Under the pieces are notes generated by a model, which was not told where the DNA came from, made no database searches, and saw only the letters and a list, made by a program, of their open reading frames with translations. This document shows positions 37,501 to 46,300 of a stretch of 64,000 nt of DNA, one piece after another. The stretch's first letter is position 1, and each line of letters starts with the position of its first letter. The stretch is from a virus. The stretch covers positions 124,001 through 188,000 of the IMG/VR virus record IMGVR_UViG_3300036760_000522; one strand, written 5' to 3'. The translations under genes and the position numbers were made by a program.

Positions 37501-37556
37501 GTTTTACCAGGCAGCTACACGATTTACCGGGCAGAGAGGTTTACACAGGCAAAGCC
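37501..37556. repeat. Three 20-bp tandem subterminal repeats at the right end
   Basis: Units begin at 37,501, 37,521 and about 37,540. Each has a TTTAC core followed by C/A-rich sequence and GGCA (TTTACCAGGCAG, TTTACCGGGCAG, TTTACACAGGCA). The last overlaps the terminal repeat. TCTACAC-type sequences continue inward (about 37,452-37,490). Such repeats are typical protein-binding sites at transposon ends. Confidence 0.55.
37546..37556. repeat. Right terminal inverted repeat
   Basis: CAGGCAAAGCC, exact reverse complement of 28,899-28,909. Confidence 0.85.
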
Positions 37557-37565
37557 ACGACTCGG
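37557..37565. repeat. 9-bp target duplication, right copy
   Basis: ACGACTCGG, identical to 28,890-28,898; the right inverted repeat ends immediately before it. Confidence 0.85.
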
Positions 37566-37934
37566 ATGTAAGCGTCCTAGCATCTTGCCAACCGGACAAG
37601 GTCCCATGTCCGCCAGGAATTCTTCGAACACTTGCCACCGAGGGTCTACTCGAACTCCTCGCTTCTCAGCAAAATAGCGCATGTGCGCCCAAGACTGGTA
37701 CGTGCTGTTTTGACAGCTCCCTCTACGGGCACAGCCGTGTCGTATGTGGCGTCCACGTCCACTGAAACGACAACCACAGCCCTTGCTGAGACCTGCACAC
37801 AAACTGTCAACTTGGACACCTCGCTGTATGCCACAAGCGCAGTGACATTTGACGTACAGTTTGCGGCCTCGCTTATACGGTGGCGACATCACGACCCAAT
37901 GGCCAAACGTCACGCCTCGTTTGATCGAGACCAT
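37557..37934 (-). pseudogene. 5' half of the split HNH/AP2-type endonuclease gene
   Basis: Start at ATG 37,934; a GTG at 37,970 with AAGGAGG just upstream is an alternative. The 126 codons hold the family's N-terminal half: GVTFGHWVV, CHCACG, LCAGLSKGCGC, STYQSWAHMRYF, EEFLADMGPCPVGKMLGRL. Without the element the frame continues from PSRG straight into the 28,889-28,488 half. In the present state it runs into the element and stops after LSAR. The family includes homing-type HNH nucleases of phages. Confidence 0.85.
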
Positions 37935-37977
37935 CTTGGCCTCTGTTCCGATTATGACTTTTCTGCGCACCCTTCCT

Positions 37978-38008
37978 CCTTCAATTCCCAGTCCGATCTG
38001 ATCTCTAC
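37978..38008. repeat. Dispersed 31-bp element, copy 2
   Basis: Matches 922-951 (28 of 31 columns). Lies between the divergent split endonuclease and the lipoprotein gene. On the minus strand it merges with a Shine-Dalgarno sequence; on the plus strand it is placed like a promoter of the lipoprotein. Confidence 0.6.
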
Positions 38009-38091
38009 CCCAAATCAGCACTTTCATTTTCAAGTTTTGAGCGGTCTCAACCGTATTTAGCTACGCCATGGTACACGACCGAAAAACCTGT

Positions 38092-40650
38092 ATGTCCAGA
38101 TTTGGCACATTACTCGCGATCTTGCTTGTTGTCGCAGGTTGCGGAGAAAGCCTCTACGGACCTAAACAAATTGATATACCGGGCTCCGCCCCTATCCCGC
38201 CCGAACCCGAAACCCCCTCCATCACAGCGAGTTCGGGAGGCTCTCAAAGTGGAACGGATCCCACCGCACTTGAGCCAGACGCGGGTGCCGATAACCTAGG
38301 CGGTTCTGGTGGATCTGGTGGCAGCTCCTCTAGTGGCGGGACCGCAGGAGTGACTGGCGGCGGCGGAAATAGTGCAGCCGGTGCACCCAACACGACATTT
38401 TGCGACCCGGCCACTACACAGTGCAACGGTTCCGCATTTGAAACATGCCGCCAAGATGGCTCGGAATGGATCCCAACCGAAACTTGTCCGTTCGCCTGTG
38501 ACGACGAATTCGGGTGCATCGGCGAGTGCGTCCCCGAAGATGCCCGCTGTACGCTCAACTTAGGGGAACACGAGATCTGCGACGCCTTCGGTCAATGGTC
38601 GACTGAATCATGCCCCTTCGGCTGCGAAAACGGTGCGTGTACGGGCGTATGTGTGCCTGGGACCAACGCGTGTCTGCAAATTCCCGACCTGACCATGACC
38701 CTGATCACTGCCTTGTGTGACGGACAAGGGTCCTTTGTCCAGACCGACATTTGTGACTTCGTGTGCAAAGAGGAATCGGGCGTAGCCTACTGTACCGGGG
38801 AGTGCGTCCCCGGAACCAAGCGATGTGCCGGAGGGCCGGCCGTCGAGCTCTGCGACTCGGACGGCGAGTGGATCCCCGACGCCGACTGTGAATTCGCTTG
38901 CGAGGGTGACGGCGTCTGTGCCGGAACCTGTGAGCCAGGGACGATGCGTTGTTCTGGGCTCGGAATCGAATCCTGTGACACCCAGGGGGCTTGGCAACCT
39001 GCTACGACGACTTGCCCCTATGCCTGCCTGAACGGAGCTTGCACGGGCAACTGTGTGCCCGGAACCCTACGTTGCAACGGCTCTGCGACCGAGACTTGCG
39101 ACACCTTGGGAGAATGGGGATCGACCGTCTCGTGTCCGGTCGATCCTAACACGGCGCCAATCTGCTCAGGAGCCGGCATCTGTGGCACTGCCTGCACTTC
39201 TGGCTTCGCTGACTGCACAGCTGCTCCGGGATGTGAAACCACACTTGGGTCGTCGACCAACTGTGCCGCCTGTGACGACGCGTGCACGGCGACACCCGAG
39301 AACGCTGATCCAATTTGTGTCGGCGCCGTCGAGGGCTGTGGATTCACGTGCATCCAAGGTTTCGCCGACTGTACGGCCGACCCTGGATGTGAAACGAACA
39401 CCCAGAACGACGAAACGAACTGCGGCGTGTGTGGGCTCGCGTGCAACGGTGGCCAGTGTTTCAACGGCGCCTGCGAGTACCCGGGAATCGAACCAATTGC
39501 GGTCCATCCAGGAGGAAATAGCAGCGGGTGGGGTGACCGCATCGCTCAAGACGCGGACAACCTCTACACCTTCGAATACGACTACACCGAGAACCAAGTC
39601 ACTGTTCGAAAAATGCCCAAGAACGGGAGTGTGTCCGAAGTCATCACTAGCTTTGAATACTCGCCCCAAGCCGAGATCAGCATTGGAGTCGCTGATATGT
39701 TGTCAGCCGGACAACATTTGTACATCATCAAGCAGACGTACGTCGCATTTGTCGGCATCACGTCATCCGAGATCATTCGCTGTCCGACAACAACGCCTAA
39801 TCCGCTCGACTGCACACAAGTTTATAGCGGGACGGGGAGTTCACACCAACGCCTTGTGAAAAACTCGACACACGTCTATTGGCACAACGAGGACCAGGAA
39901 GGACCGTGCCTTGTGAATGGCAATGGGTGTGATCCGACGGGCTACCCGTTTAGGTCCGTAACGTTCTACCGCACATTGATCGATTCAGCATCGCCGTCAA
40001 ACGAACTTGTCTACTCCCTCTCAGGAACCTGGTTCGTGGAGCCAAAAATCGTCGTCGATGACGATTTCATTTACTACTGGCACGTCGAGAGAGGCACAGT
40101 AGCTCTCAATCAATATGTCTATCAAGCGTACCTGACGAAGCACTCGCTAGCTGAGCCAACGACAGCGCCCGAGAATGATATTGGATTGGCGGCTTTCGCC
40201 ACCTACATCAACGAGAATGGTTTCCTTGTCGAGGGCCGACCTCTGCACTACCCAGTCGATTTGATCAAGATGGAGTCGGGTCAGATCATTGCAACCTCCG
40301 ACAACAAATACTTCATCTTCGGTGCCTACCCCGAGGACACGACAGCCGAGCTGCTACACGTCGTGCAGTCCGTACAAAGCATCGTACCTACCGACGAATA
40401 CCTGTTCAACAAAGACGACCGAATCTACACACCCACTCAATGGCTGGATGTGAGAAACTTCACACGCGGCTACTGGACAACGTATCCGCACCAAGCTTAT
40501 GCGATCATGTCCGACGTTGCCGACGACGACTACGTGTACTTCCTGAGCTGGGGCTACTGGAACGAGTACCAATATCAGATAGATGGTCCTGACGTGGTGA
40601 CCCCTCAGACGCTTTATCGTGCCCCAGTGACTACGTACCAGGTGTTCTAG
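38092..40650 (+). CDS. Large Cys-rich lipoprotein with C-terminal propeller-like domain, host-type
   Basis: Start at ATG 38,092; the lipobox is VVAGC. A Pro/Gly/Ser linker (GGSGGSGGSSSSGG) follows, then about nine Cys-rich units with the pattern C-x-PG-x2-RC-x-G ... E-x-C-D ... G-x-W ... C-x3-C-x-G-x-C. The C-terminal 380 residues look like a strand-rich propeller (DADNLYTFEYDY, THVYWHNEDQE, DDFIYYWHVERG). This architecture is typical of secreted lipoproteins of Polyangia. In the phage it could be a transferred host gene that alters the cell surface or blocks receptors. Confidence 0.7.
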   Translation: MSRFGTLLAILLVVAGCGESLYGPKQIDIPGSAPIPPEPETPSITASSGGSQSGTDPTALEPDAGADNLGGSGGSGGSSSSGGTAGVTGGGGNSAAGAPNTTFCDPATTQCNGSAFETCRQDGSEWIPTETCPFACDDEFGCIGECVPEDARCTLNLGEHEICDAFGQWSTESCPFGCENGACTGVCVPGTNACLQIPDLTMTLITALCDGQGSFVQTDICDFVCKEESGVAYCTGECVPGTKRCAGGPAVELCDSDGEWIPDADCEFACEGDGVCAGTCEPGTMRCSGLGIESCDTQGAWQPATTTCPYACLNGACTGNCVPGTLRCNGSATETCDTLGEWGSTVSCPVDPNTAPICSGAGICGTACTSGFADCTAAPGCETTLGSSTNCAACDDACTATPENADPICVGAVEGCGFTCIQGFADCTADPGCETNTQNDETNCGVCGLACNGGQCFNGACEYPGIEPIAVHPGGNSSGWGDRIAQDADNLYTFEYDYTENQVTVRKMPKNGSVSEVITSFEYSPQAEISIGVADMLSAGQHLYIIKQTYVAFVGITSSEIIRCPTTTPNPLDCTQVYSGTGSSHQRLVKNSTHVYWHNEDQEGPCLVNGNGCDPTGYPFRSVTFYRTLIDSASPSNELVYSLSGTWFVEPKIVVDDDFIYYWHVERGTVALNQYVYQAYLTKHSLAEPTTAPENDIGLAAFATYINENGFLVEGRPLHYPVDLIKMESGQIIATSDNKYFIFGAYPEDTTAELLHVVQSVQSIVPTDEYLFNKDDRIYTPTQWLDVRNFTRGYWTTYPHQAYAIMSDVADDDYVYFLSWGYWNEYQYQIDGPDVVTPQTLYRAPVTTYQVF

Positions 40651-40714
40651 AGAGTGTTGCGACCGATGTTGTGCTGCTAACCAGAAACATGCTAGGGTCC
40701 ACCCGGGCCCCAGC

Positions 40715-40909
40715 GTGAAACCAACGTCGACACGGATCCCGTACCCAATTCTTCTCGTCTACGCGCTGGGCCTCGGAATCACCACGGCCGCCATTGCACG
40801 TGCAGCTCTAGAGAGTGACCAAGAATACACCTGGGTTGCCTGGGTTTTCATTGCGTTTGTCCTAAACGACGCCCGTAAGACATTTAGACGCCACGAGAGC
40901 AGGCTGTGA
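40715..40909 (+). CDS. Small membrane protein
   Basis: 64 residues from GTG 40,715. One or two hydrophobic helices (ILLVYALGLGITTAAIARA, WVAWVFIAFVL) and a basic tail (KTFRRHESRL). The stop TGA overlaps the ATG of the next gene (TGATG), so it opens a three-gene operon. Confidence 0.5.
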   Translation: MKPTSTRIPYPILLVYALGLGITTAAIARAALESDQEYTWVAWVFIAFVLNDARKTFRRHESRL

Positions 40910-41265
40910 TGTCTGACATCGAAACCAGGATCATTTCGTGGAGGGACTTCATGTCAGGTCTTTCTGACATCGTTCCACCCTATCCTTGCCCCATATTCTG
41001 TCCATCTTGCAAAGCAAGACACCTCGACATAGGGCCCTGGTTGACACGACTACACAAGAAACACCTGTGTCTCGAATGCGAAAAGATATTCGTCACCTCG
41101 AACACACACCCAACCGTAGGCGTCAGCAACGAGTTTCTACAAAGCAAGCATCTGACAAAGCCGGAAATCATCGCCAGGCGCACTATGGGAATCAAACCGT
41201 ACCTCGTATTGGAAGACGAACGCCTCGCTTGGCTAGCTGTAGCCAAGACACTCACTGGGGACTGA
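40909..41265 (+). CDS. Phage zinc-ribbon protein
   Basis: 118 residues from ATG 40,909. FCPSCKARHLDIGPWLTRLHKKHLCLEC carries C-x2-C ... C-x2-C spacing and the L-D-I-G-x-W signature of small phage zinc-ribbon proteins; the second half is helical. Probably nucleic-acid binding or a protein adaptor. Six bases upstream of the methyltransferase-like gene. Confidence 0.6.
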   Translation: MSDIETRIISWRDFMSGLSDIVPPYPCPIFCPSCKARHLDIGPWLTRLHKKHLCLECEKIFVTSNTHPTVGVSNEFLQSKHLTKPEIIARRTMGIKPYLVLEDERLAWLAVAKTLTGD

Positions 41266-41270
41266 TCAAA

Positions 41271-41909
41271 ATGTTCGTCCCCATGATTTCAGTCTTCCGA
41301 CCCACCGTCAGTGGGCACATAGAAATCAAGCACGAGGAGGTCGAAGAAACCCACTACATCGACACGCCTGACGGTAAAGGAACGGAAGTCAAATTCCCTA
41401 AGACACGTTGTTGTCGTCTCTATCGTACAGCAATCTTGCTGCCCAAGTTGCTCGCACAAGATTCACCTGCTGAGCAACTTGCAAACCGTCAAGTTGTGTC
41501 GGAAGCCTTTGGTGACGTGCTCATCGCAGGACTCGGAATCGGTATGACTACGGTCGCGATCCTACAAAGACCAATGGTACGCACGGTCACCGTCGTCGAG
41601 TCCGACGCTGAAGTCCTACGTGTTGTCGGAGACGTTCTCAAAAAGTTGCCCGACGCCCAGCGGAAACTCGGCTTCGTTCACGCAGACATCACTGAATGGA
41701 AACCGTACAAACGAAAATGGAGTACGATTTGGTTCGACATCTGGTCATCCGTCGATGAAGGGACAATTCCAACGATCAACTTCCTACACAAGAAGTACCA
41801 AAAGCACAAGCGCCCCGACGGTTACATGGGTTCGTATAAACAACAGTTTTTGCGCAACACTAGGAAAGATCAACGATCACCCCAGAAGGACTGGAGTGAT
41901 CTAGGCTAA
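41271..41909 (+). CDS. Class I SAM-dependent methyltransferase/spermidine synthase-like protein
   Basis: 212 residues from ATG 41,271. The Rossmann motif VLIAGLGIGMTTV is followed by VTVVESDAEVLRVV (acidic end of strand 2), FVHADITEW and WFDIWSS. The order fits the spermidine-synthase-like branch, which transfers aminopropyl or methyl groups. Substrate unknown. It may be linked with polyamine metabolism, as may the amidase at 12,652, which is speculation. The stop overlaps the convergent 41,901 gene. Confidence 0.65.
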   Translation: MFVPMISVFRPTVSGHIEIKHEEVEETHYIDTPDGKGTEVKFPKTRCCRLYRTAILLPKLLAQDSPAEQLANRQVVSEAFGDVLIAGLGIGMTTVAILQRPMVRTVTVVESDAEVLRVVGDVLKKLPDAQRKLGFVHADITEWKPYKRKWSTIWFDIWSSVDEGTIPTINFLHKKYQKHKRPDGYMGSYKQQFLRNTRKDQRSPQKDWSDLG

Positions 41910-42398
41910 CGTCGAGAGAAAATCGGCTAGTTCGCGATTTTCATCAGGGAGAGGGGAAACACAGCTCTCGAGCCAAGTCATAGCGCGTTCGAGCGTAGGA
42001 CTTCGGAAGTCAATCGGGATTGCTTGGTTAATTTCATCGATCGCGGAACGCAAGTCTTTAGGGGGTTTGACTTTTCTTTTCGACGATTTACACATTTTCG
42101 CAAGGTCAGGCGACCACACTGCCCCAGGCGCTAGTGTCCACACTACAGCGTTACGACCGGTACTTGTGGCCCGAACGCGATCAGAGTCAACAACCAAGCC
42201 ACAACTAACCAAGGCCACACGTGCGGGACGCTCGGCATTGCCTCCCGCTGCGAATCTTGCCTCCATTTCCTGGTCCGTCAGACCTTGTTCGTGTTCTTGT
42301 AAGAGCTTGAAACACAACTCTATGTTGGTCTCAGATCGCGCGATTGCAGCTTGGCGTGATGTCTCGGAGTGTTTTTGGAAGGGGCCTGGCGCAGCCAT
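41901..42398 (-). CDS. Winged-helix DNA-binding protein
   Basis: 165 residues from ATG 42,398. Residues 10-90 follow the phage winged-helix pattern: TSRQAAIARSETNIELCFKL in two parts, EQGLTDQEMEARF, ERPARVALVSCGLVV, RATSTGRNAVVW. The C-terminal half is helical. It diverges from the DNA methyltransferase and may regulate it; the 35-base gap probably holds both promoters. Confidence 0.65.
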   Translation of the reverse strand: MAAPGPFQKHSETSRQAAIARSETNIELCFKLLQEHEQGLTDQEMEARFAAGGNAERPARVALVSCGLVVDSDRVRATSTGRNAVVWTLAPGAVWSPDLAKMCKSSKRKVKPPKDLRSAIDEINQAIPIDFRSPTLERAMTWLESCVSPLPDENRELADFLSTLA

Positions 42399-42432
42399 AC
42401 TACCAAAACACCGGTGTTAAAACCTCCACCAC

Positions 42433-43335
42433 ATGACGACACTTCACGAGATTGGCAGAGCCAAGATTTACCTAGTTGACGACAGCCTGAATTGGCTCGC
42501 CACCCAGAAAGAAAACAGCTTTCAAGCAGTAGTTACTGATCCGCCTTACGGCGCCAACGAGTTCGCGACAAAAGAGCTTGAACATCTACGTAACGACAAC
42601 AAGGGTATATGGGGGACACCTCCTAAAGGACGTAGTCCTTTACCAAGATTCACCATACTGGATGACAGCGACATCGATTCGATGTCGCTGTTTTTCACAC
42701 AATTAGCAAAACAACTCCACCGAGTTCTTGTACCAGGAGCTCACGTCTTCATCGCTACGAACGTGCTGCTATCACAATACGTCTATATTGCGTTTCTGCA
42801 AAACGGCTTCAAGAAACGAGGGGAAGTAGTCCGGCTAGTCCAGACGCTTCGTGGTGGAGATCGTCCGAAAAATGCCGAAGACGAGTTTCCAGACATAACT
42901 GTCATGGCGAGATCCGCATGGGAGCCGTGGGGGATATTCCGCAAACCTTGTGAAGGCCGTGTCCAAGACAATCTGAAGAGGTGGAGAACAGGCGGTCTAC
43001 AAAGAGAAAGCGTGAGTCGACCTTTCACTGACGTCATCAAAAGTGCATTGCCCTCGGATGCGGAAAGAGCAATCTCACAACACCCTACTCTAAAACCTCA
43101 ACGGTTCATGAGACAAATTGTCAGAGCAGCTTTACCGCTTGGGGGAACGGTCATAGACCCATTCATGGGGTCTGGGTCCGTGGTCGCGGCTGCCTTACAC
43201 TTGGATTGTGACGTTGTTGGGCTCGAACGCGATCATGTTTTCTTCGAAGAGGCGAAAACTTCGATACCAAAATTTGTCGAAATCAACGATGACTTGTCGA
43301 ATCGTCGGGACTTCGACGCATTGATGGAGCTTTAG
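42433..43335 (+). CDS. DNA methyltransferase (beta class, N6-adenine or N4-cytosine)
   Basis: 300 residues from ATG 42,433. Catalytic motif IV is DPPY (36-39). The SAM motif VIDPFMGSGSV is near residue 247, after HPTLKPQRFMR, so the domain order is IV then I (beta class). It modifies phage DNA, perhaps to escape restriction. No cognate nuclease is next to it. Two hairpins lie in its coding sequence, one of them like an intrinsic terminator. Confidence 0.88.
   Translation: MTTLHEIGRAKIYLVDDSLNWLATQKENSFQAVVTDPPYGANEFATKELEHLRNDNKGIWGTPPKGRSPLPRFTILDDSDIDSMSLFFTQLAKQLHRVLVPGAHVFIATNVLLSQYVYIAFLQNGFKKRGEVVRLVQTLRGGDRPKNAEDEFPDITVMARSAWEPWGIFRKPCEGRVQDNLKRWRTGGLQRESVSRPFTDVIKSALPSDAERAISQHPTLKPQRFMRQIVRAALPLGGTVIDPFMGSGSVVAAALHLDCDVVGLERDHVFFEEAKTSIPKFVEINDDLSNRRDFDALMEL
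42624..42642 (+). repeat. Hairpin in the methyltransferase coding sequence
   Basis: TAAAGGAC-GTA-GTCCTTTA: perfect 8-bp stem with a 3-nt loop, 24 bases before the terminator-like hairpin. Confidence 0.7.
42666..42695 (+). terminator. Terminator-like hairpin inside the methyltransferase gene
   Basis: CAGCGACATCGA-T-TCGATGTCGCTG followed by TTTTT: a perfect 12-bp stem with a T run. It encodes SDIDSMSLF. On the plus strand it has all features of an intrinsic terminator, so it could attenuate methyltransferase expression. Confidence 0.6.
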
Positions 43336-43338
43336 TAG

Positions 43339-46300
43339 CTAGAGAACTTCATTGGTCAGCAACAATTCCGACGCACGCGCTAACACAATAGTCGCCGGAT
43401 CGACCATTGACCGTGCCGGATTGTTGGTAATTGGGTGGCCGGTCAGACGATACAAATCGGCGGCGCTGTAGCCCTCACCCGTACCTGCCGTGCTCACCTG
43501 GACGGCATTGATGTTGTCCGCCCCGCTGTCCGTAGGTCGAGCTGTCGTCGCGATAAGCATCAGCAGCTCATCGCCGGCCGACACCTCGTTGGCTCCGACG
43601 TTGGTCGGCACATTCCGGACCAACATGGCAAGCCCTGCCAAAACCCCTCCAGAGGTCGTGTGGCTGGCGCTAGGAGGGGTGATCGCCCCCACGTCGCCAC
43701 CGGAGTGCCCAAACACTGAAAACGCGCTACCGCCTCGATTGGTGCGGTAGTTGGTCAGGACCGAGTAGTTGCCGTCGTTACCGTCCACATGGACCACGGT
43801 CTCCCCAGCATGTCCGCCAGTCACCGAACCTGTGTGGACGGGTACTGTTTCGTATTCGAGATTCTGGACCGGTGCGACTGAAGCTGCCTGGATCCCAGGT
43901 GCACTGTAATCAACCGAAAACGGCCCAATGTCTCCGACGTAGTTCCCCCGGAAGTCCTTGTCCCGGAAGAGCGCTCCCAACGGGAGACGCTCGGTCATCC
44001 CCAGATATTCAGAGCCGATCGGAAGACTTCTCTCAGACGTAGTTAGGGCCTCAGGCGTTGGCGTTGCACGTGGAACAACAGTAGTCGCCGGGATCAGCCA
44101 CGGCTCGTATCCCGGAACACGCACATCCTCATCGCTGGCGGGAACATCCCCTGAAAGCCGTCCCGTGCCAAGAGTGGTTACGAATTTAACACTAGCTAGG
44201 ACCTCGAGGACCTTTTGGTTCGGTCGAGTGAGGTTCGAGTATTCCAAACTCGTATTCAACAGCTGGTAACGTATGGCTGTTGTGAGTGTGCCTGGCTTGT
44301 ACCCAAGATCCGATTGGGTGCTCTGGCTGCCCCAAACATCTCCTTGGTACGGAGTCCGGCTGTAGTTGATCGCGATCTCGTCCCCTGCTTTGGGTGCCCC
44401 AGGAAAAATGAAAACGGGATTAGTAATGTGCAACCCCGCTGCGCCTGTCCCTTCTCTGCCAAAGGTACCTAGTAGTCTAGTGAGCACAAGACGTGCATCC
44501 TGGTTAAGATCAAAAAACCCACGGTCGCACCCAAAGATAGACGCTTCAATCACGTAGTTCGCGGCACTGAACGACGCAATGGGATTTGGGCTTTTCGAAA
44601 TGTCGATCACGTCAGCGTTAAGAATGAACGTCGGATCGCCATCGACGTCAGATTCAATCCAGAATGTAGGTCCAGAGAAATTTTGACGCAGAAGATTTGT
44701 TGCGCCGCCAGTTTCTGCTTCACGTGTTGAAGGATTGAATGCACTACCCTCGGTACCATAGTCCTGGGCTTCGTACACTGCGAACAAGCGGGCAATACCG
44801 TAAAATGGAGGAAGCTCCAAACCCTGACGACCAAGACCTCGCCCGTCCACAAAGAACCGCATTCCAGCCATCAAATTGGTGAACCCAAGAAATGATGTGT
44901 TGTAGGCGGCAGCCGTCAGCGTAGTGAAGTTGTACGTCGAAAATAACTGGTAACTCACAGACCCACTACCAGCCGTTAAGGGCACGTAGTTCTGCACCGA
45001 AGGAGCCAGAGGAGCCGCACCTTTACGTGCCTCAATCCCAAAATTGATCCCTTGATCAAAGTCTCCGGCGTCTGTCCACAAAATAGGAACTCGAACCTCA
45101 CCCCAACCAGGCACCAGACGACGTGGAACAACCACCACCATATTACCAGAAGTGGCACTTGGATCAGCGTAGCTAGCGAACAACATCAGAGGATCTGTAG
45201 CCCCCCACTTCACTCCACCTGCCGGGGTATTGGCCGGCATTGCGCCAAACGTTGGGCTAAAACCAGGCCCCGCAGTTTTCTGTATCGTTTTGAAAGTGGA
45301 ATTTGCCGGGACTCCTCCGGTACCTGCTGTGTACGGAATCCGACGAAAAGGAGTCAGTACAACTGTTTTGCTTCCGGGGTCGGCATACGACTCGCAAGTC
45401 GAAGGCAGACCTCCATTGAATGTCGCGTTACGATACCGACTCCACTGCGCAAGCCATGTGGTACGCAGGGTCTGGTTATCAGCAGGGAGACCTTGAATTT
45501 GTAACAAGATCTCCGAATTGCCTGACAAATACGCAAGACTGTGTATCGCGTCAGGTCGACGTGAAAGCCCACGCCCAGCACCGTACAACACGTGCATCGT
45601 GATGAACGCTCCAACGTTTCTGACAACGAATCCTCCGAGAAGAGTGATGAGCAAATCCCCGATGCCGTTGTTCGCGACGCTGTAGTGAGCTAACGACAAG
45701 TCCGCAATCTCACCAAGAAACCGAATCTTGACGTACGATTGGACCGCAACAAGCGTGATTTGATCAACATCTGATCCGGGCAGTGAGCCTGTGAACAAGC
45801 TCTTCGGCACCGTGATCACGTTCGTTGGTTGAAACCCGGTTCCGGAAGGGTGGTTGATGGTTACTCCAACACCTACCCCACCACCGAAACCAGCCCCCAA
45901 CGTGCCTCCAATTTCCACCACAGTGGTTGAGGTTCCTGGGGTGTTGATAGGAATCACCACTGCCTGCAAAAGCGCGGGATCACCCCAGACTTGACGAATC
46001 CCGTCAGGTGCGTCTAACTTCGTGACTCCAAGCGCTCCTGGAGAGGCCGAAATCTTGTCTTGGTAGAACACGAACGAACCTTGTGGACCCCCACCTGTAC
46101 GCTTCCACGTCGCCCTGAGGCGTCCTCGCAGAAGACGATCCAGGTTTCCCCGCAACAGTGCCTCGTAGTCCAACGACGGCCCAGTCAAGTGTCGCAAATC
46201 CAGGATATCGTCCTTGATGACTTGGTCCGCAAACAGACCGTCTGGTCGCCCCGAAAGCACTGTGACGGTCGACCCTGATGCGTGAGCTTCTGCTAACGAA

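Larger units (their letters stand above)
28899..37556. mobile_element. 8,658-bp IR-bounded element with restriction-modification cargo
   Basis: Bounded by perfect 11-bp inverted repeats (GGCTTTGCCTG at 28,899-28,909; CAGGCAAAGCC at 37,546-37,556) and flanked by identical 9-bp direct repeats. It interrupts an endonuclease gene whose halves join in frame when it is removed. Cargo: three unknown genes, a PIN-like protein, a type IIG enzyme, an XRE regulator, a 2-TM/Cas2-like pair, a structured non-coding region and a winged-helix protein at the right end. The bases look more GC-rich than the flanks by eye. No known transposase is visible, so it may be mobilised in trans or by an unrecognised protein. 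Confidence 0.88.

Noticed and set aside
39166-39669. Minus-strand frame opposite the Cys-rich lipoprotein
   Set aside because: Opposite a clearly coding repeat region; composition follows from the Cys codons.
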